Below, in pieces: positions 7,048 to 14,096 of a DNA stretch of 33,837 nucleotides. The notes beneath the pieces are model-generated. The model ran no database searches, was not told the origin of the DNA, and saw only the letters and a program-made list of their open reading frames with translations. The position numbers and the translations under genes are program-made. Origin of the DNA: a virus; the IMG/VR virus record IMGVR_UViG_3300029267_003252, positions 1-33,837 of that record; one strand, written 5' to 3'. Each line of letters begins with the position of its first letter. Positions within the stretch are counted from its first letter, which is position 1.

Positions 7048-7169
7048 GCACACGGGAGCCAAAAACCAGAGATTACCGGGGAGCGAGGGCGGCGAAAGCC
7101 GACGGCCTCACTCCCGTGTGCCCGGCGAGTACCCGCCCTCAGCCCCCGGAAAACACGGGAGGAAAAATG
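7048..7169 (+). promoter_or_regulatory. Structured mRNA leader with mutually exclusive pairings at the ribosome-binding site
   Basis: GCACACGGGAG (7048-7058) is perfectly complementary to CTCCCGTGTGC (7111-7121), an 11-bp helix. It encloses a hairpin with GAGG (7085-7088)/CCTC (7106-7109) and CGGC-GAAA-GCCG (7090-7101, GNRA loop). The same core, ACACGGGAG, recurs at 7153-7161, where its GGGAGG is the ribosome-binding site of the next gene, and again at 7201-7209 inside that gene. CTCCCGTGT can therefore pair with the 5' segment (site free) or with the ribosome-binding site (site hidden). This is the expected layout of a translational switch. I do not recognise a known riboswitch class. Confidence 0.55.
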
Positions 7170-7397
7170 GCATGGGAACCGACAGAGTGGGCGTGTGGCC
7201 ACACGGGAGCGATGCAGCTGTACGGCAAGCGAGCCGGCCGGGACAGCCGGGTGGCGTATGAGGCAGGCCGCAAGTGCATGGCCTGCTGGCTGATCGAGCG
7301 GTGGGAGGCCGAGTCTGATCCCCGAGCCGCGCGGGCCGACAGGATGGATCTTGCTGTATCGATTGCCGCCGGCAAGGGCATCCGCATCAGGATGTGA
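7167..7397 (+). CDS. Small Cys/His protein downstream of the leader
   Basis: 76 aa from the ATG at 7167, preceded by GGGAGG and five A. The sequence shows WACGHTGAMQLYG, then AGRKCMACWLIERWE, and a helical tail RADRMDLAVSIAAGKG. The pattern C9-x-H11 followed by C38-x2-C41 could hold a zinc ion. A longer reading from 7116 would run through the structured leader and is not supported. It is the first gene after the promoter at 7010. Such CGHxG/CxxC proteins occur in phage middle regions without known function; I cannot assign one. Confidence 0.65.
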   Translation: MAWEPTEWACGHTGAMQLYGKRAGRDSRVAYEAGRKCMACWLIERWEAESDPRAARADRMDLAVSIAAGKGIRIRM

Positions 7398-7424
7398 TGC
7401 GGCCGGCGGGAAAGGAGGAACAAA

Positions 7425-7739
7425 ATGAAAACGCAATGGATGAGCAAAGGTATGCACGAGCACCCGGCAAAGCACCAAAAGGGTACCTTCGGCCGCGTCG
7501 CCCTCTCGCAGGCGGGGGCATACGGCCTGATGCAAGGCAATGTCTGGATGAGCTGCCCCCAGGGGTGGGCGGCGGCGATCCACGCCGCCGAGACCCGCGA
7601 GGATCGGGGCTGGAGCCAGGAGTCACTCGCCCACGCGCTGGGAGTTTCCGTCCGCACTCTCGCGCGCTGGGAGTCGGGCGAGGCCCAGCCCTCGCAGCTG
7701 GCGCGGGAACAGATCAAAAAACTCCTCGAGGACGCGTAA
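7425..7739 (+). CDS. XRE-type HTH regulator, candidate late-gene regulator
   Basis: 104 aa. Residues about 52-100 are an HTH_XRE domain: AAETREDRGWSQESLAHALGVSVRTLARWESGEAQPSQL is the Cro/CI-type helix-turn-helix with the usual SxxxLAxxLGVSxxTLxRWExG pattern. The N-terminal 45 residues (KTQWMSKGMHEHPAK..., VWMSCPQGW) are unassigned. The start has AAAGGAGGA 8 nt upstream. It is the last gene before the terminator at 7767 and the first late element at 7795, the position of the middle activator gene C in Mu. Mu C is of the Mor family, so equivalence of role is inference from position only. Confidence 0.75.
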   Translation: MKTQWMSKGMHEHPAKHQKGTFGRVALSQAGAYGLMQGNVWMSCPQGWAAAIHAAETREDRGWSQESLAHALGVSVRTLARWESGEAQPSQLAREQIKKLLEDA

Positions 7740-7766
7740 AAAAATAATTCGGGAATTTTCCCCCAG

Positions 7767-7797
7767 CCCCGGCATTACCTGCCGGGGTTTTTGTTTT
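7767..7797 (+). terminator. Rho-independent terminator ending the early/middle operon
   Basis: CCCCGGCA (7767-7774), loop TTACC, TGCCGGGG (7780-7787): a perfect 8-bp GC-rich stem followed by TTTTTGTTTT. It lies 27 nt after the XRE regulator stop and immediately before the repeated late element. Confidence 0.9.
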
Positions 7798-7880
7798 CTT
7801 TCCCCAAAAATACCAGAAACTTTTTCTGCCAATTTTGCCAGGAGTGTTAGACATCCGCGCCTCCTGACGGTTTAGTTGGA
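7795..7880 (+). promoter_or_regulatory. Repeated non-coding element, copy 1 (candidate late promoter)
   Basis: Aligns without gaps to 14097-14182 (constant offset 6302). The central 30 bp (7826-7855), including TTTTGCCAGGAGTGTTAGAC, are identical. A 12-bp variable stretch of the same length follows, then an identical CGGTTTAGTTGGA. The two copies lie just after a terminator and before the lysis/packaging block, and just before the protease/scaffold gene, the positions of the Mu late promoters Plys and PI. No good -35/-10 pair is visible, which would fit activator-dependent promoters. Direct repeat TGCCA-ATTT-TGCCA (7827-7840) could be a binding site. Confidence 0.6.
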
Positions 7881-7900
7881 GGCAAAGAACCTTTAACTGG

Positions 7901-7920
7901 ATTCCCGCGTCGGTGGGAAT
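7901..7920. repeat. ATTCCC-N8-GGGAAT element
   Basis: ATTCCC, eight bases, GGGAAT: the same layout as the neisserial dRS3-type repeat found widely in bacterial intergenic DNA. A related copy with nine central bases is at 29106-29126. It lies between the late element and the holin-like gene. Confidence 0.7.
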
Positions 7921-7943
7921 GACGAAAAGGGCGGAGGTGATTT

Positions 7944-8387
7944 ATGGATTTTATCGTTAATGGGGCTTTATCGGTGGCGGCGGTTTTGATCGCGGCGGGG
8001 CTGACCGCCCTGGTCAGCCTGGCCGCCTGGCGGATCTTCAAGTACAAGATCCCCGCTGATAAGGAGGCTACCATCCGCCGGACCCTCCAGAACTTCATCC
8101 TCCAGGCGGAGGAGAAATATCTCAAGAGGGAAATCACCGACAAGTTTCACTGGGTCTGGGGCCAGGCCCTGAAAAAGTTCCCCGGCCTGGGGAGCCTCGA
8201 GGTCACCGACCTGATCCACCAGGAGATCCCCAAGCTCGCCCCCCTGGGCGTCGGCCTGGCGGGAAAAGACCTGCTAAAAAAAACTCAACTCTCCTTGCCG
8301 TTGACCGGACCGGGGTCTGGGGCGGCCTCCGCTACGGGCGGGGGAAATGGAACGCCTCAGCCCTCGGCGGCTACGACTGGAGATTAA
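7944..8387 (+). CDS. Holin-like membrane protein
   Basis: 147 aa. One strong membrane span sits at residues about 6-30 (VNGALSVAAVLIAAGLTALVSLAAW), followed by an amphipathic helical region (RTLQNFILQAEEKYLKREITDKFHWVWGQALKKF) and a Gly/Ala/Thr-rich C-terminal tail. This arrangement, one N-terminal span then AEEK-type helices, resembles LL-H-type holins (superfamily 6), which export or activate an endolysin. The start has GGAGGTGA 6 nt upstream. It is the first gene after the first late element, where Mu has its lysis genes. Alternative: a general phage membrane protein; the holin call is moderate. Confidence 0.55.
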   Translation: MDFIVNGALSVAAVLIAAGLTALVSLAAWRIFKYKIPADKEATIRRTLQNFILQAEEKYLKREITDKFHWVWGQALKKFPGLGSLEVTDLIHQEIPKLAPLGVGLAGKDLLKKTQLSLPLTGPGSGAASATGGGNGTPQPSAATTGD

Positions 8388-8417
8388 ACGACTGGAACGT
8401 AAAGGGGAGCCTTCAAT

Positions 8418-8741
8418 ATGAGTTCTAAAATCGAGGAAATCAAATCCAAGCTGTACGACAAACTCGACGCCTTAGACAAGCTCAAGATCGAGGTCAAGGA
8501 CCTGCTCAAGGAGCTCCCCCAGAACGGCGACACCGAGGAGAGCGACGACACGATCGACGCCGCGATCAAGATCATCGAGCAGGAGCTCCGCGGGATCACC
8601 GCCCCCCAGGAAAAGAAACCTCAGCTAAAGGGCGCAGCCAAGCTGAAAAAGCTGATGCGCCTCTATGCCAAGATCAACACCATCACCCACGAGACCGACG
8701 TGGAGGCCCTGCTCCACGCCCGGGGGGATAAAGATGAGTAG
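8418..8741 (+). CDS. Small coiled-coil protein
   Basis: 107 aa, highly charged and almost all helical: SSKIEEIKSKLYDKLDALDKLKIEVKDLLKEL at residues about 2-33 has heptad spacing of Leu/Ile, followed by an acidic hinge (GDTEESDDTIDAA) and a basic C-terminal half. No Cys, no membrane segment. It lies between the holin-like gene and the interrupted membrane-protein gene, in the region where Mu-type phages carry small uncharacterised proteins. No family recognised. Confidence 0.6.
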   Translation: MSSKIEEIKSKLYDKLDALDKLKIEVKDLLKELPQNGDTEESDDTIDAAIKIIEQELRGITAPQEKKPQLKGAAKLKKLMRLYAKINTITHETDVEALLHARGDKDE

Positions 8742-8765
8742 ACCAAGGGCGCGGAGCGCAGAGCG

Positions 8766-8959
8766 ATGAACGCCCTGGAAGGTTTTTTCGGCTTTGCCCG
8801 CGAGATCATCTCCGACCCGAGCGGTTTTTTCATCTTTTCGCTGGGTCTGAATTTTTTTTTCTGTGGTGGATCGTCCGGGAGAAGGTCCGCCGGGACCTGC
8901 TCGAGGGGCAGGTCTTTAAGCTCACCGAGCTCCTGGCCAAGATCCTGAGCCGGAAATGA
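8766..8959 (+). CDS. Small membrane protein interrupted by a -1 shift at a T9 run
   Basis: The ATG frame encodes MNALEGFFGFAREIISD, then a hydrophobic stretch SGFFIFSLGLNFFF. At 8852-8860 there are nine T. Continuing in the same frame gives a low-quality tail ending at 8948. A -1 shift on the T run gives LWWIVREKVRRDLLEGQVF and KLTELLAKILSRK, ending at TGA 8957-8959 with high third-position GC, and this stop overlaps the next start by ATGA. The joined product is about 64 aa with one span and an amphipathic tail, resembling DUF2730-type small proteins before Mu terminase genes. The shift may be programmed slippage, a real mutation or a homopolymer error. Confidence 0.6.
8852..8860 (+). promoter_or_regulatory. 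T9 slippery run, candidate recoding site
   Basis: In the incoming frame the bases read T TTT TTT at 8852-8858, which fits the X XXY YYZ rule for -1 ribosomal slippage. A run of nine T is also suitable for polymerase slippage. Either event links the two halves of the small membrane-protein gene. Confidence 0.4.
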
Positions 8960-9147
8960 ACGGCAGGATAGGGAGATATCTCGACACCATCCGCTACAAC
9001 GCCCTGCTCCCGCAGGCTGAGCAGGAGCTGGTCCAGTCCAGCCTGGAGATCTTCGAAAAAGAAGTGGAGAAATTAGAGCATGGCTTCATACAGCCCGAGA
9101 GCAATCGAGGAGTTTTACCAAGCCTGGGCTCGGCACCGGAAGCTTGA
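8956..9147 (+). CDS. Small helical protein before terminase
   Basis: 63 aa, MNGRIGRYLDTIRYNALLPQ followed by an amphipathic helix AEQELVQSSLEIFEKEVEKLE. The ATG overlaps the stop of the shifted reading of the preceding gene. The last 22 residues lie over the start of the terminase small-subunit gene (9080), and coding bias fades there, so the functional part is probably the first 42 residues. Function unknown. Confidence 0.5.
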   Translation: MNGRIGRYLDTIRYNALLPQAEQELVQSSLEIFEKEVEKLEHGFIQPESNRGVLPSLGSAPEA

Positions 9148-9595
9148 CCCCGCCCTGGAGGAGCTCCGGCGGCAGTACCCCTCCCTCTCTCGCCCGACAT
9201 TAAAGAAATACCGCGACGAGCTGGAGTGGGAGGAGCGGGCGGCCAAGGCCGACGCCTTCGCCCAGCGGCTGGAGCAGGAGGCCAACGACGTCGAGCTGGC
9301 CCTGCTCAGCGACCTCAAGGCCCTGGCGGAAAAAAAGTCGGCCCACCTCCGCACCACCAAGTCTCTAGACAACCAGGACCTGTTCGCTTACCTGAAAATC
9401 GCCAACCAGATCAGCCAGATCACCAACCGCCGGCGGACGGCAGAGCAGAAGATAGACAAGCCGGCCCTCTTCCTCGAGCTCCTCGAGGTTGAGATTAAAT
9501 ACCTTACCGAGCAGGGAGAGACCGAGCTGGTCGAGGCCCTGGCCCAGCACCTCGACGGAATGGGGAAAGCCATCGAAGCCCAGTTTGGAGGCTAA
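9080..9595 (+). CDS. Terminase small subunit (Mu gp27-like)
   Basis: 171 aa. The N-terminal 60 residues have an HTH-like pattern, EEFYQAWARHRKLDPALEELRRQYPSLSRPTLKKYRDELEW, used by small terminase subunits to bind packaging sites. A long helical region follows, with TTKSLDNQDLFAYLKIANQISQI and a C-terminal LVEALAQHLDGMGKAI. Length and position directly before the large subunit fit gp27-type proteins of Mu-like phages. In Mu-type headful packaging the complex would begin cutting in flanking host DNA. The start lies inside the 3' end of the previous gene. Confidence 0.75.
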   Translation: MASYSPRAIEEFYQAWARHRKLDPALEELRRQYPSLSRPTLKKYRDELEWEERAAKADAFAQRLEQEANDVELALLSDLKALAEKKSAHLRTTKSLDNQDLFAYLKIANQISQITNRRRTAEQKIDKPALFLELLEVEIKYLTEQGETELVEALAQHLDGMGKAIEAQFGG

Positions 9596-9598
9596 CCG

Positions 9599-11323
9599 AT
9601 GGCCGCCCGCCGTCGTCTTACTACCAAGCAATTCAAGAAGGGGATTGACGAGCTCAAGGAGGAGGTCCGTCTCCTTCTCGCGGAGCATACCCAACCTTTT
9701 CCGAAAGACGCAAAAGCTCAAAAGAAAAGGATCGAGCGGGCCTCCAAATCCCTCGAGTTTTTTGGCCTGACATACTTCCCCCATTATCTCGAGAAACCCA
9801 ACTCTGAGCTGCACCGGTATCTCTGCGAGCGGAGCCAGAAGCTGATCGATCACGCGGAGGAGACCGGCGAAGGCGACAAGGAATCCGACGCCGCCCCCCG
9901 GGGCAACGCCAAGTCCACCTGGGAGACGCTGATCCTCCCCCTCTGGTGCACGACCTTTAAAAAGCGGCGGTTCATCCTTATTACCAGTGATACGAAGGAC
10001 CAGGCCGATGACTTCGTCTCGTTCATCCAGTTCGAGCTGGAAATGAACGAGCGGCTGGCCCAGGACTACCCCGACATCTGCATCCCCGGCCGCACCTGGC
10101 GGAGGGGAACGCTGATCACGATAAACGGGGTGAAGATCCGGAGCGCGGGGGCCGGCCAGCGGATGCGGGGGATGCGGCACGGCGCGATGAGGCCCGACCT
10201 GGTGATCGGGGACGATCTGGAAAACGAGGAGGGCGTCGAATCACCCGAGCAAAGGAAAAAGCTGGAAAACTGGTTTTTTAAAACCCTGATGAAGATAGGG
10301 AAGAAATACACGGTCTTTATTGTCGTCGGGACGATTCTCCACTATGACAGCCTCTTAAACCGGCTTCTAAAGCGGCCGGGGTGGAAGGGCCGGAAGTTCC
10401 AGTCGGTGCTCAAGTGGTCCGAGTCTCCGCTCTGGGAGGAGTGGGAAAAGATTTTTATCGACATTACCGTCGGGAAAGAGAAGGCAGAGCGGCTGGCGGA
10501 CGAGTTCTTCGAGCGGAACAGAGAAGAAATGCTCGCCGGGACAAAAGTCCTCTGGCCGGAGGAGGAGGACTATTACTACCTCATGAAAATGAGGATCTCC
10601 GACGGCCCGGCTTATTTCGACTCCGAGAAGCAGAACGAGCCGATCAGCCCCGACGAATGCCCGTTCAAGCCGGAAGACTTCCATTTTTGGGAAGAGGGGG
10701 ACACCCACCTGGCCGACGCGCCCCGCTACGGCGCCCTCGATCCGTCCATGGGAAAGAAGTCCCGGAAAAACGATCCTTACGCCCTGATGATCGGGGATTA
10801 CGCCCAGGACATCTTGTGGTTGGACATAGCGGACATCGACCGCAAGGACCCCGACTCCGTTCTCGAGGACATTTTCACCTACCATAAAAAGAAGAGCCTT
10901 TCAGCGTTTGCGGGTGAAATAATTCAGTTTCAGGAATATTACATCCGCCGGATCGAGCGGATATGCCATGAACGTGGCGAGACCCTCAACGTGGTCACCC
11001 TCAAGCCCAACGTTGACAAGGGCCTCCGGATCATGAAGCTCCAGCCGTGGATCCGCAACGGCTGGATCCGGTTCCGGAAGCACCACCGGACCCTCCTGGA
11101 CCAGCTCAAGTATTGGCCGAAGGCCGACCACGATGACGGCCCGGACGCGCTGGAGATGCTGGTCAGCTTGATCGAGCTCAACCCGGTGTTCAGGTTTGAA
11201 TACCGCTCCGTCCGGCCCCGGCCGATGAAGGGCGGGGAGAAGCCGGGGAAAAAGTTTTCCATGCGGCCGCCCGACCGGACCGCAAAACGGGCGGGGAGCG
11301 CGGACAAATTCAAGGAGTTCTAA
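9599..11323 (+). CDS. Terminase large subunit (Mu gp28-like)
   Basis: 574-aa packaging motor and nuclease. An N-terminal region with EFFGLTYFPHYL precedes the ATPase: Walker A-like APRGNAKST (about 99-107), adenine/strand segment FILITSDTKDQADD, Walker B PDLVIGDDLEN (about 199-208) and coupling motif IVVGTILHYD (about 241-250). The C-terminal RNase H-like nuclease has a first acidic motif ALDPSMGK (about 379) and a late one in ADHDDGPDALEML (about 510-522). The gene begins 3 nt after the small subunit stop. The Walker A lacks the classic GKT end but matches the form seen in Mu-like terminases. Confidence 0.93.
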   Translation: MAARRRLTTKQFKKGIDELKEEVRLLLAEHTQPFPKDAKAQKKRIERASKSLEFFGLTYFPHYLEKPNSELHRYLCERSQKLIDHAEETGEGDKESDAAPRGNAKSTWETLILPLWCTTFKKRRFILITSDTKDQADDFVSFIQFELEMNERLAQDYPDICIPGRTWRRGTLITINGVKIRSAGAGQRMRGMRHGAMRPDLVIGDDLENEEGVESPEQRKKLENWFFKTLMKIGKKYTVFIVVGTILHYDSLLNRLLKRPGWKGRKFQSVLKWSESPLWEEWEKIFIDITVGKEKAERLADEFFERNREEMLAGTKVLWPEEEDYYYLMKMRISDGPAYFDSEKQNEPISPDECPFKPEDFHFWEEGDTHLADAPRYGALDPSMGKKSRKNDPYALMIGDYAQDILWLDIADIDRKDPDSVLEDIFTYHKKKSLSAFAGEIIQFQEYYIRRIERICHERGETLNVVTLKPNVDKGLRIMKLQPWIRNGWIRFRKHHRTLLDQLKYWPKADHDDGPDALEMLVSLIELNPVFRFEYRSVRPRPMKGGEKPGKKFSMRPPDRTAKRAGSADKFKEF

Positions 11324-11324
11324 C

Positions 11325-13664
11325 ATGGCAACGAAGAAAAAGGCGCAGAAAAAAACCTTTGACCACCGCAATAAAAAACCAGCCCCAAAGGGAGCGAGGG
11401 TCAAAGGCAGGCGGGAATCGGCCCAGTTCGTCGCGGGGAAAGCCCCCTCGGAAAAAGAGCTGGCCCGGCGGCTGGTTACGGTGGACCAGCGGGACCAGTC
11501 CCTGGAACACCCCGTGGCGGGGATGAAGCCCGCTGACCTGGCGGCCATTCTCAGCCGGGCCCAGGACGGCTATGACTGGTACCGTCTCCAGGACTTATAT
11601 TCGGATATTCAGGTCCGCACCCCGCGCATCGGCGGCAACTGCTCCACCCGCCGCCTGGCAGTCCTCAATCTGCCCTGGACGGTGGAGGCGGCCGACTCCG
11701 AAAATTCCCAGGACGAGGAAATCGCCGACGCCTGCAAATCAGCGATTCGCTGGATCGATGGACTGCGCGACTCTCTCGAGCACCTTCTCGAGGGGCCCGC
11801 CCGAGGCGTGGCCGCCTGCGAGATTATGTGGGAGCGGTCCGGCAAGCAGCTCGTGCCCGTGGCCTTACCCGAGGTCGCCCACCGCAAGCTGATCTACAAC
11901 CGCGCCACCGGCGGATTTAATTTCTATACCGACGACCAGCCCAAGACCGGCGTGGAAATGTCCCCCTATAAATTTATCCTCAACCGGGTCAGCCGCGGGG
12001 CCGAGACCCTGAAAAAGGGTTTCCTGATGTCCGGCCTCTGGTATGACCTCTTCGGCCGCTACGGAATCAAGGATTGGGTCAGCTTCCTCGACGTCTACGG
12101 CTTTCCCCTGCGGGTGGGAAAATATCCCAACAACGCCCGGGACGAGGACATCCAGGTCCTGGTCAAGGCGATCCTGGACCTGGCCTCGGATGCGGGCGCG
12201 GTCATCCCCGCCGGCTGCGAGATCGAATTTGTCGAGGCGCAGAAGGCCGGCACCTCCGCGGTATTCAAACAGTTCGTTGAGTTTCTGCTTAACGAGCTGA
12301 CCATTGTCATCCTCGGCCAGACGCTGACCACTTCCACTGGGGGAACCGGGTCCTACGCCCTGGGCCGGGTGCACGAGAACGTCCGCCAGGACCTGGTCGA
12401 GGCCGATGCCCTTCGGCTCATGGACGCGATTGACAGCTACTTGATCGTTCCCTTCGTCGACCTCAATTACGGCCCCCGCTCCGCCCGGAGCGGATATCCC
12501 CGTTTTAAAATTGAGTACGAGCCGGCCACCGATGAAAAACTCGAAGCCGACACCAAGGAGGTCCGGGCCCGGACGCTGGAAACCTTACAACGGATGGGGG
12601 TGCAGATCGGGAAAAAGCAGGTCCAGCGCGAGTTTGACATTGACGAGGTGGAGGATGACGACGAGGTCCTCGAAGCCCCCGCGTCCCCGGCGGCCGGTCC
12701 CCTCGGCTTCGCTGCGGCTCAAAAAAAAACGCTAGACGCCGGGCTTGAGTTTGCCGCTGCGGACCCGATCGATTCTTTCCTCCGGATCGCCCTATCCCGC
12801 GGCCGCCGCGCGTTTAATCCGCTGCGCCAGGAGCTTGAGAAAATAATTAGCCAGGGGTCCTTTGACTCGGTAGAGTCCCTTCTCAAATCCGCAATCAACA
12901 ATCCGCAATCCGAAATGCTTGACGAGTTTGCCGAGTCGATCGCCCTCTCAATCCACTCCGCCCGCCTGGGGGCCAGGGCGGAGATCATCGACTACCTCTC
13001 CGGGTTTGAAGAAGTAAAATTCGCCGCCGGGCAATTCGCCCGGTCCGATATTTTCCCGCCGGAGCCCCTGCCCCCGGAGGAGGCGATCAAGTATTTCTCG
13101 GGAAAGATCCCGCTCCGGGCCGATGAGTTCTACGCCCTGCTGGACCAGGCCCGCCAGGCCGCCTTTACCGTCAGCGGGATCACCCGGAAGCGGGTCCTGG
13201 AAGTGCTCCAGGAGGAGCTGTCCCGGTCCCTTTCCGAAGGGCTGACCCTGGACACCTTCCGCAAGAACGCCGCCGACCAGCTTGTCGGGTTTTCTGATTT
13301 TCGGATTGAGACCATTTTCCGGACCAACCTCCAGACCGCTTACAACGCCGGCCGGTGGGAGCAGCTCAAGAGCCCGGAGGTGGCCGAGGCCTTCCCCGCT
13401 TACAAGTATGTGACCGCCGGCGACTCTGCCGTCCGGGACGAGCACGCGGCCATGGACGGAAAGGTCTTTGCCGCGGACGATCCGGTCTGGGACACTTGGT
13501 GGCCGCCCAACGGTTTTAACTGCCGCTGCCAGGTGGTGCCAGTGCACCGCTCCCAGAGCTACCAGGTCAGCCAGTGGCGCCCCACCGCCCGGCCCGAGGA
13601 GGGCTTTCAGTCCAGCCCCTCATCGGCCCTGGCCTCTCTGGCCCGGGGGGAATTGCCAGTTTAG
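11325..13664 (+). CDS. Portal protein fused to MuF-type head protein (Mu gp29 + gpF/gp30)
   Basis: 779 aa combining two proteins that are separate in Mu. Residues about 60-430 match DUF935 portal proteins (DLYSDIQVRTPRIGGNCSTR, LGQTLTTSTGGTGSYALGRV), which form the dodecameric channel. An acidic, Ala/Pro-rich linker lies at about 440-475. Residues about 600-775 match the gpF-like head morphogenesis domain, with FRTNLQTAYNAGRWEQL, SAVRDEHAAMDGKVF and the terminal WPPNGFNCRCQVVPV signature. In the linker region an AATCCGCA array (12885-12916) is translated as KSAINNPQSEM. No stop or frameshift separates the halves, so the fusion looks real in this sequence. Starts 1 nt after the terminase stop. 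Confidence 0.88.
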   Translation: MATKKKAQKKTFDHRNKKPAPKGARVKGRRESAQFVAGKAPSEKELARRLVTVDQRDQSLEHPVAGMKPADLAAILSRAQDGYDWYRLQDLYSDIQVRTPRIGGNCSTRRLAVLNLPWTVEAADSENSQDEEIADACKSAIRWIDGLRDSLEHLLEGPARGVAACEIMWERSGKQLVPVALPEVAHRKLIYNRATGGFNFYTDDQPKTGVEMSPYKFILNRVSRGAETLKKGFLMSGLWYDLFGRYGIKDWVSFLDVYGFPLRVGKYPNNARDEDIQVLVKAILDLASDAGAVIPAGCEIEFVEAQKAGTSAVFKQFVEFLLNELTIVILGQTLTTSTGGTGSYALGRVHENVRQDLVEADALRLMDAIDSYLIVPFVDLNYGPRSARSGYPRFKIEYEPATDEKLEADTKEVRARTLETLQRMGVQIGKKQVQREFDIDEVEDDDEVLEAPASPAAGPLGFAAAQKKTLDAGLEFAAADPIDSFLRIALSRGRRAFNPLRQELEKIISQGSFDSVESLLKSAINNPQSEMLDEFAESIALSIHSARLGARAEIIDYLSGFEEVKFAAGQFARSDIFPPEPLPPEEAIKYFSGKIPLRADEFYALLDQARQAAFTVSGITRKRVLEVLQEELSRSLSEGLTLDTFRKNAADQLVGFSDFRIETIFRTNLQTAYNAGRWEQLKSPEVAEAFPAYKYVTAGDSAVRDEHAAMDGKVFAADDPVWDTWWPPNGFNCRCQVVPVHRSQSYQVSQWRPTARPEEGFQSSPSSALASLARGELPV
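12885..12916. repeat. AATCCGCA array inside the portal-MuF gene
   Basis: Three AATCCGCAA/AATCAACA units in frame in the region joining portal and MuF domains. Host-type intergenic repeat that has been incorporated into coding sequence without disrupting the frame. Confidence 0.8.
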
Positions 13665-13702
13665 ACATTGACGGAATTAAACCAATCATTCATGCTTTAA
13701 GT

Positions 13703-14011
13703 ATGATTAATGGGAGAAATTTTAATTACTCAAAGGCCATGCTGGACGCCGAGGACGACGGAGAAGTCCTTCTTGATTGGTTCCGGTCGAAAACAATTAC
13801 CGTGACGGCGGGAGTAGCGTTTGCATCCTCTATTTTACTCCCTCTTTGCCTCCCAGGGCATAAGGGGGAAATTGAGTGTGAAGCGTTTGATAAAGCCCCC
13901 CATTACGAAGTCCGTGTTACAATGCCAAACAGCTTTGGAATACCGGTTGGCGCCACGACTTCAGTAGATTCGACCTCAGGGGCAGAGTTCTCCGAGATTT
14001 TCACAATCTAA
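13703..14011 (+). CDS. AT-rich extra gene (possible moron)
   Basis: An open frame of 102 aa from the ATG at 13703 lies between the portal-MuF gene and the second late element. Its base composition and codon use are clearly more AT-rich than the surroundings (TTTAATTACTCAAAG, ATTTTACTCCC). The product has SKTITVTAGVAFASSILLPLCLPGHKG, a strand-like region EVRVTMPNSFGIPVGATT and ends AEFSEIFTI. No ribosome-binding site is evident and the frame is open further upstream into the 3' end of the portal gene, so the start is uncertain. No family recognised; composition and position suggest a late-acquired gene. Confidence 0.5.
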   Translation: MINGRNFNYSKAMLDAEDDGEVLLDWFRSKTITVTAGVAFASSILLPLCLPGHKGEIECEAFDKAPHYEVRVTMPNSFGIPVGATTSVDSTSGAEFSEIFTI

Positions 14012-14042
14012 ACAAGGTCCCGCAATAGGCTGAATCTTTCCT

Positions 14043-14087
14043 CTCTTGAGCCCTTCCCCTCGGTGGGAGGGGGCGGAGGGAGAGGTG
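14043..14087. repeat. CCCTTCCCC/GGGAGGGGG imperfect hairpin
   Basis: CTTGAGCCCTTCCCCTCGG-type and GGGAGGGGGCGGAGGGAGAGG halves form an imperfect GC-rich hairpin between the AT-rich gene and the second late element. It belongs to the CCCTCTCC/GGAGAGGG dispersed family and might also reduce read-through from upstream. Confidence 0.5.
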
Positions 14088-14096
14088 TGTTTCGGC

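Noticed and set aside
7010-7121. Known riboswitch classes (TPP, c-di-GMP, cobalamin, fluoride) or small self-cleaving ribozymes for the leader
   Set aside because: None of the conserved core sequences I know for these classes is present; only helices and a GNRA loop are seen.
7116-7166. Upstream extension of the gene at 7167 to a GTG at 7116
   Set aside because: The extension would translate the leader helix region, and the ATG at 7167 has an ideal ribosome-binding site.
8956-9079. Treating the stop at 8948 as the true end of the gene at 8766
   Set aside because: The zero-frame tail after the T run (CGGSSGRRSAGTC...) lacks coding character, while the -1 frame has it and its stop overlaps the next start.
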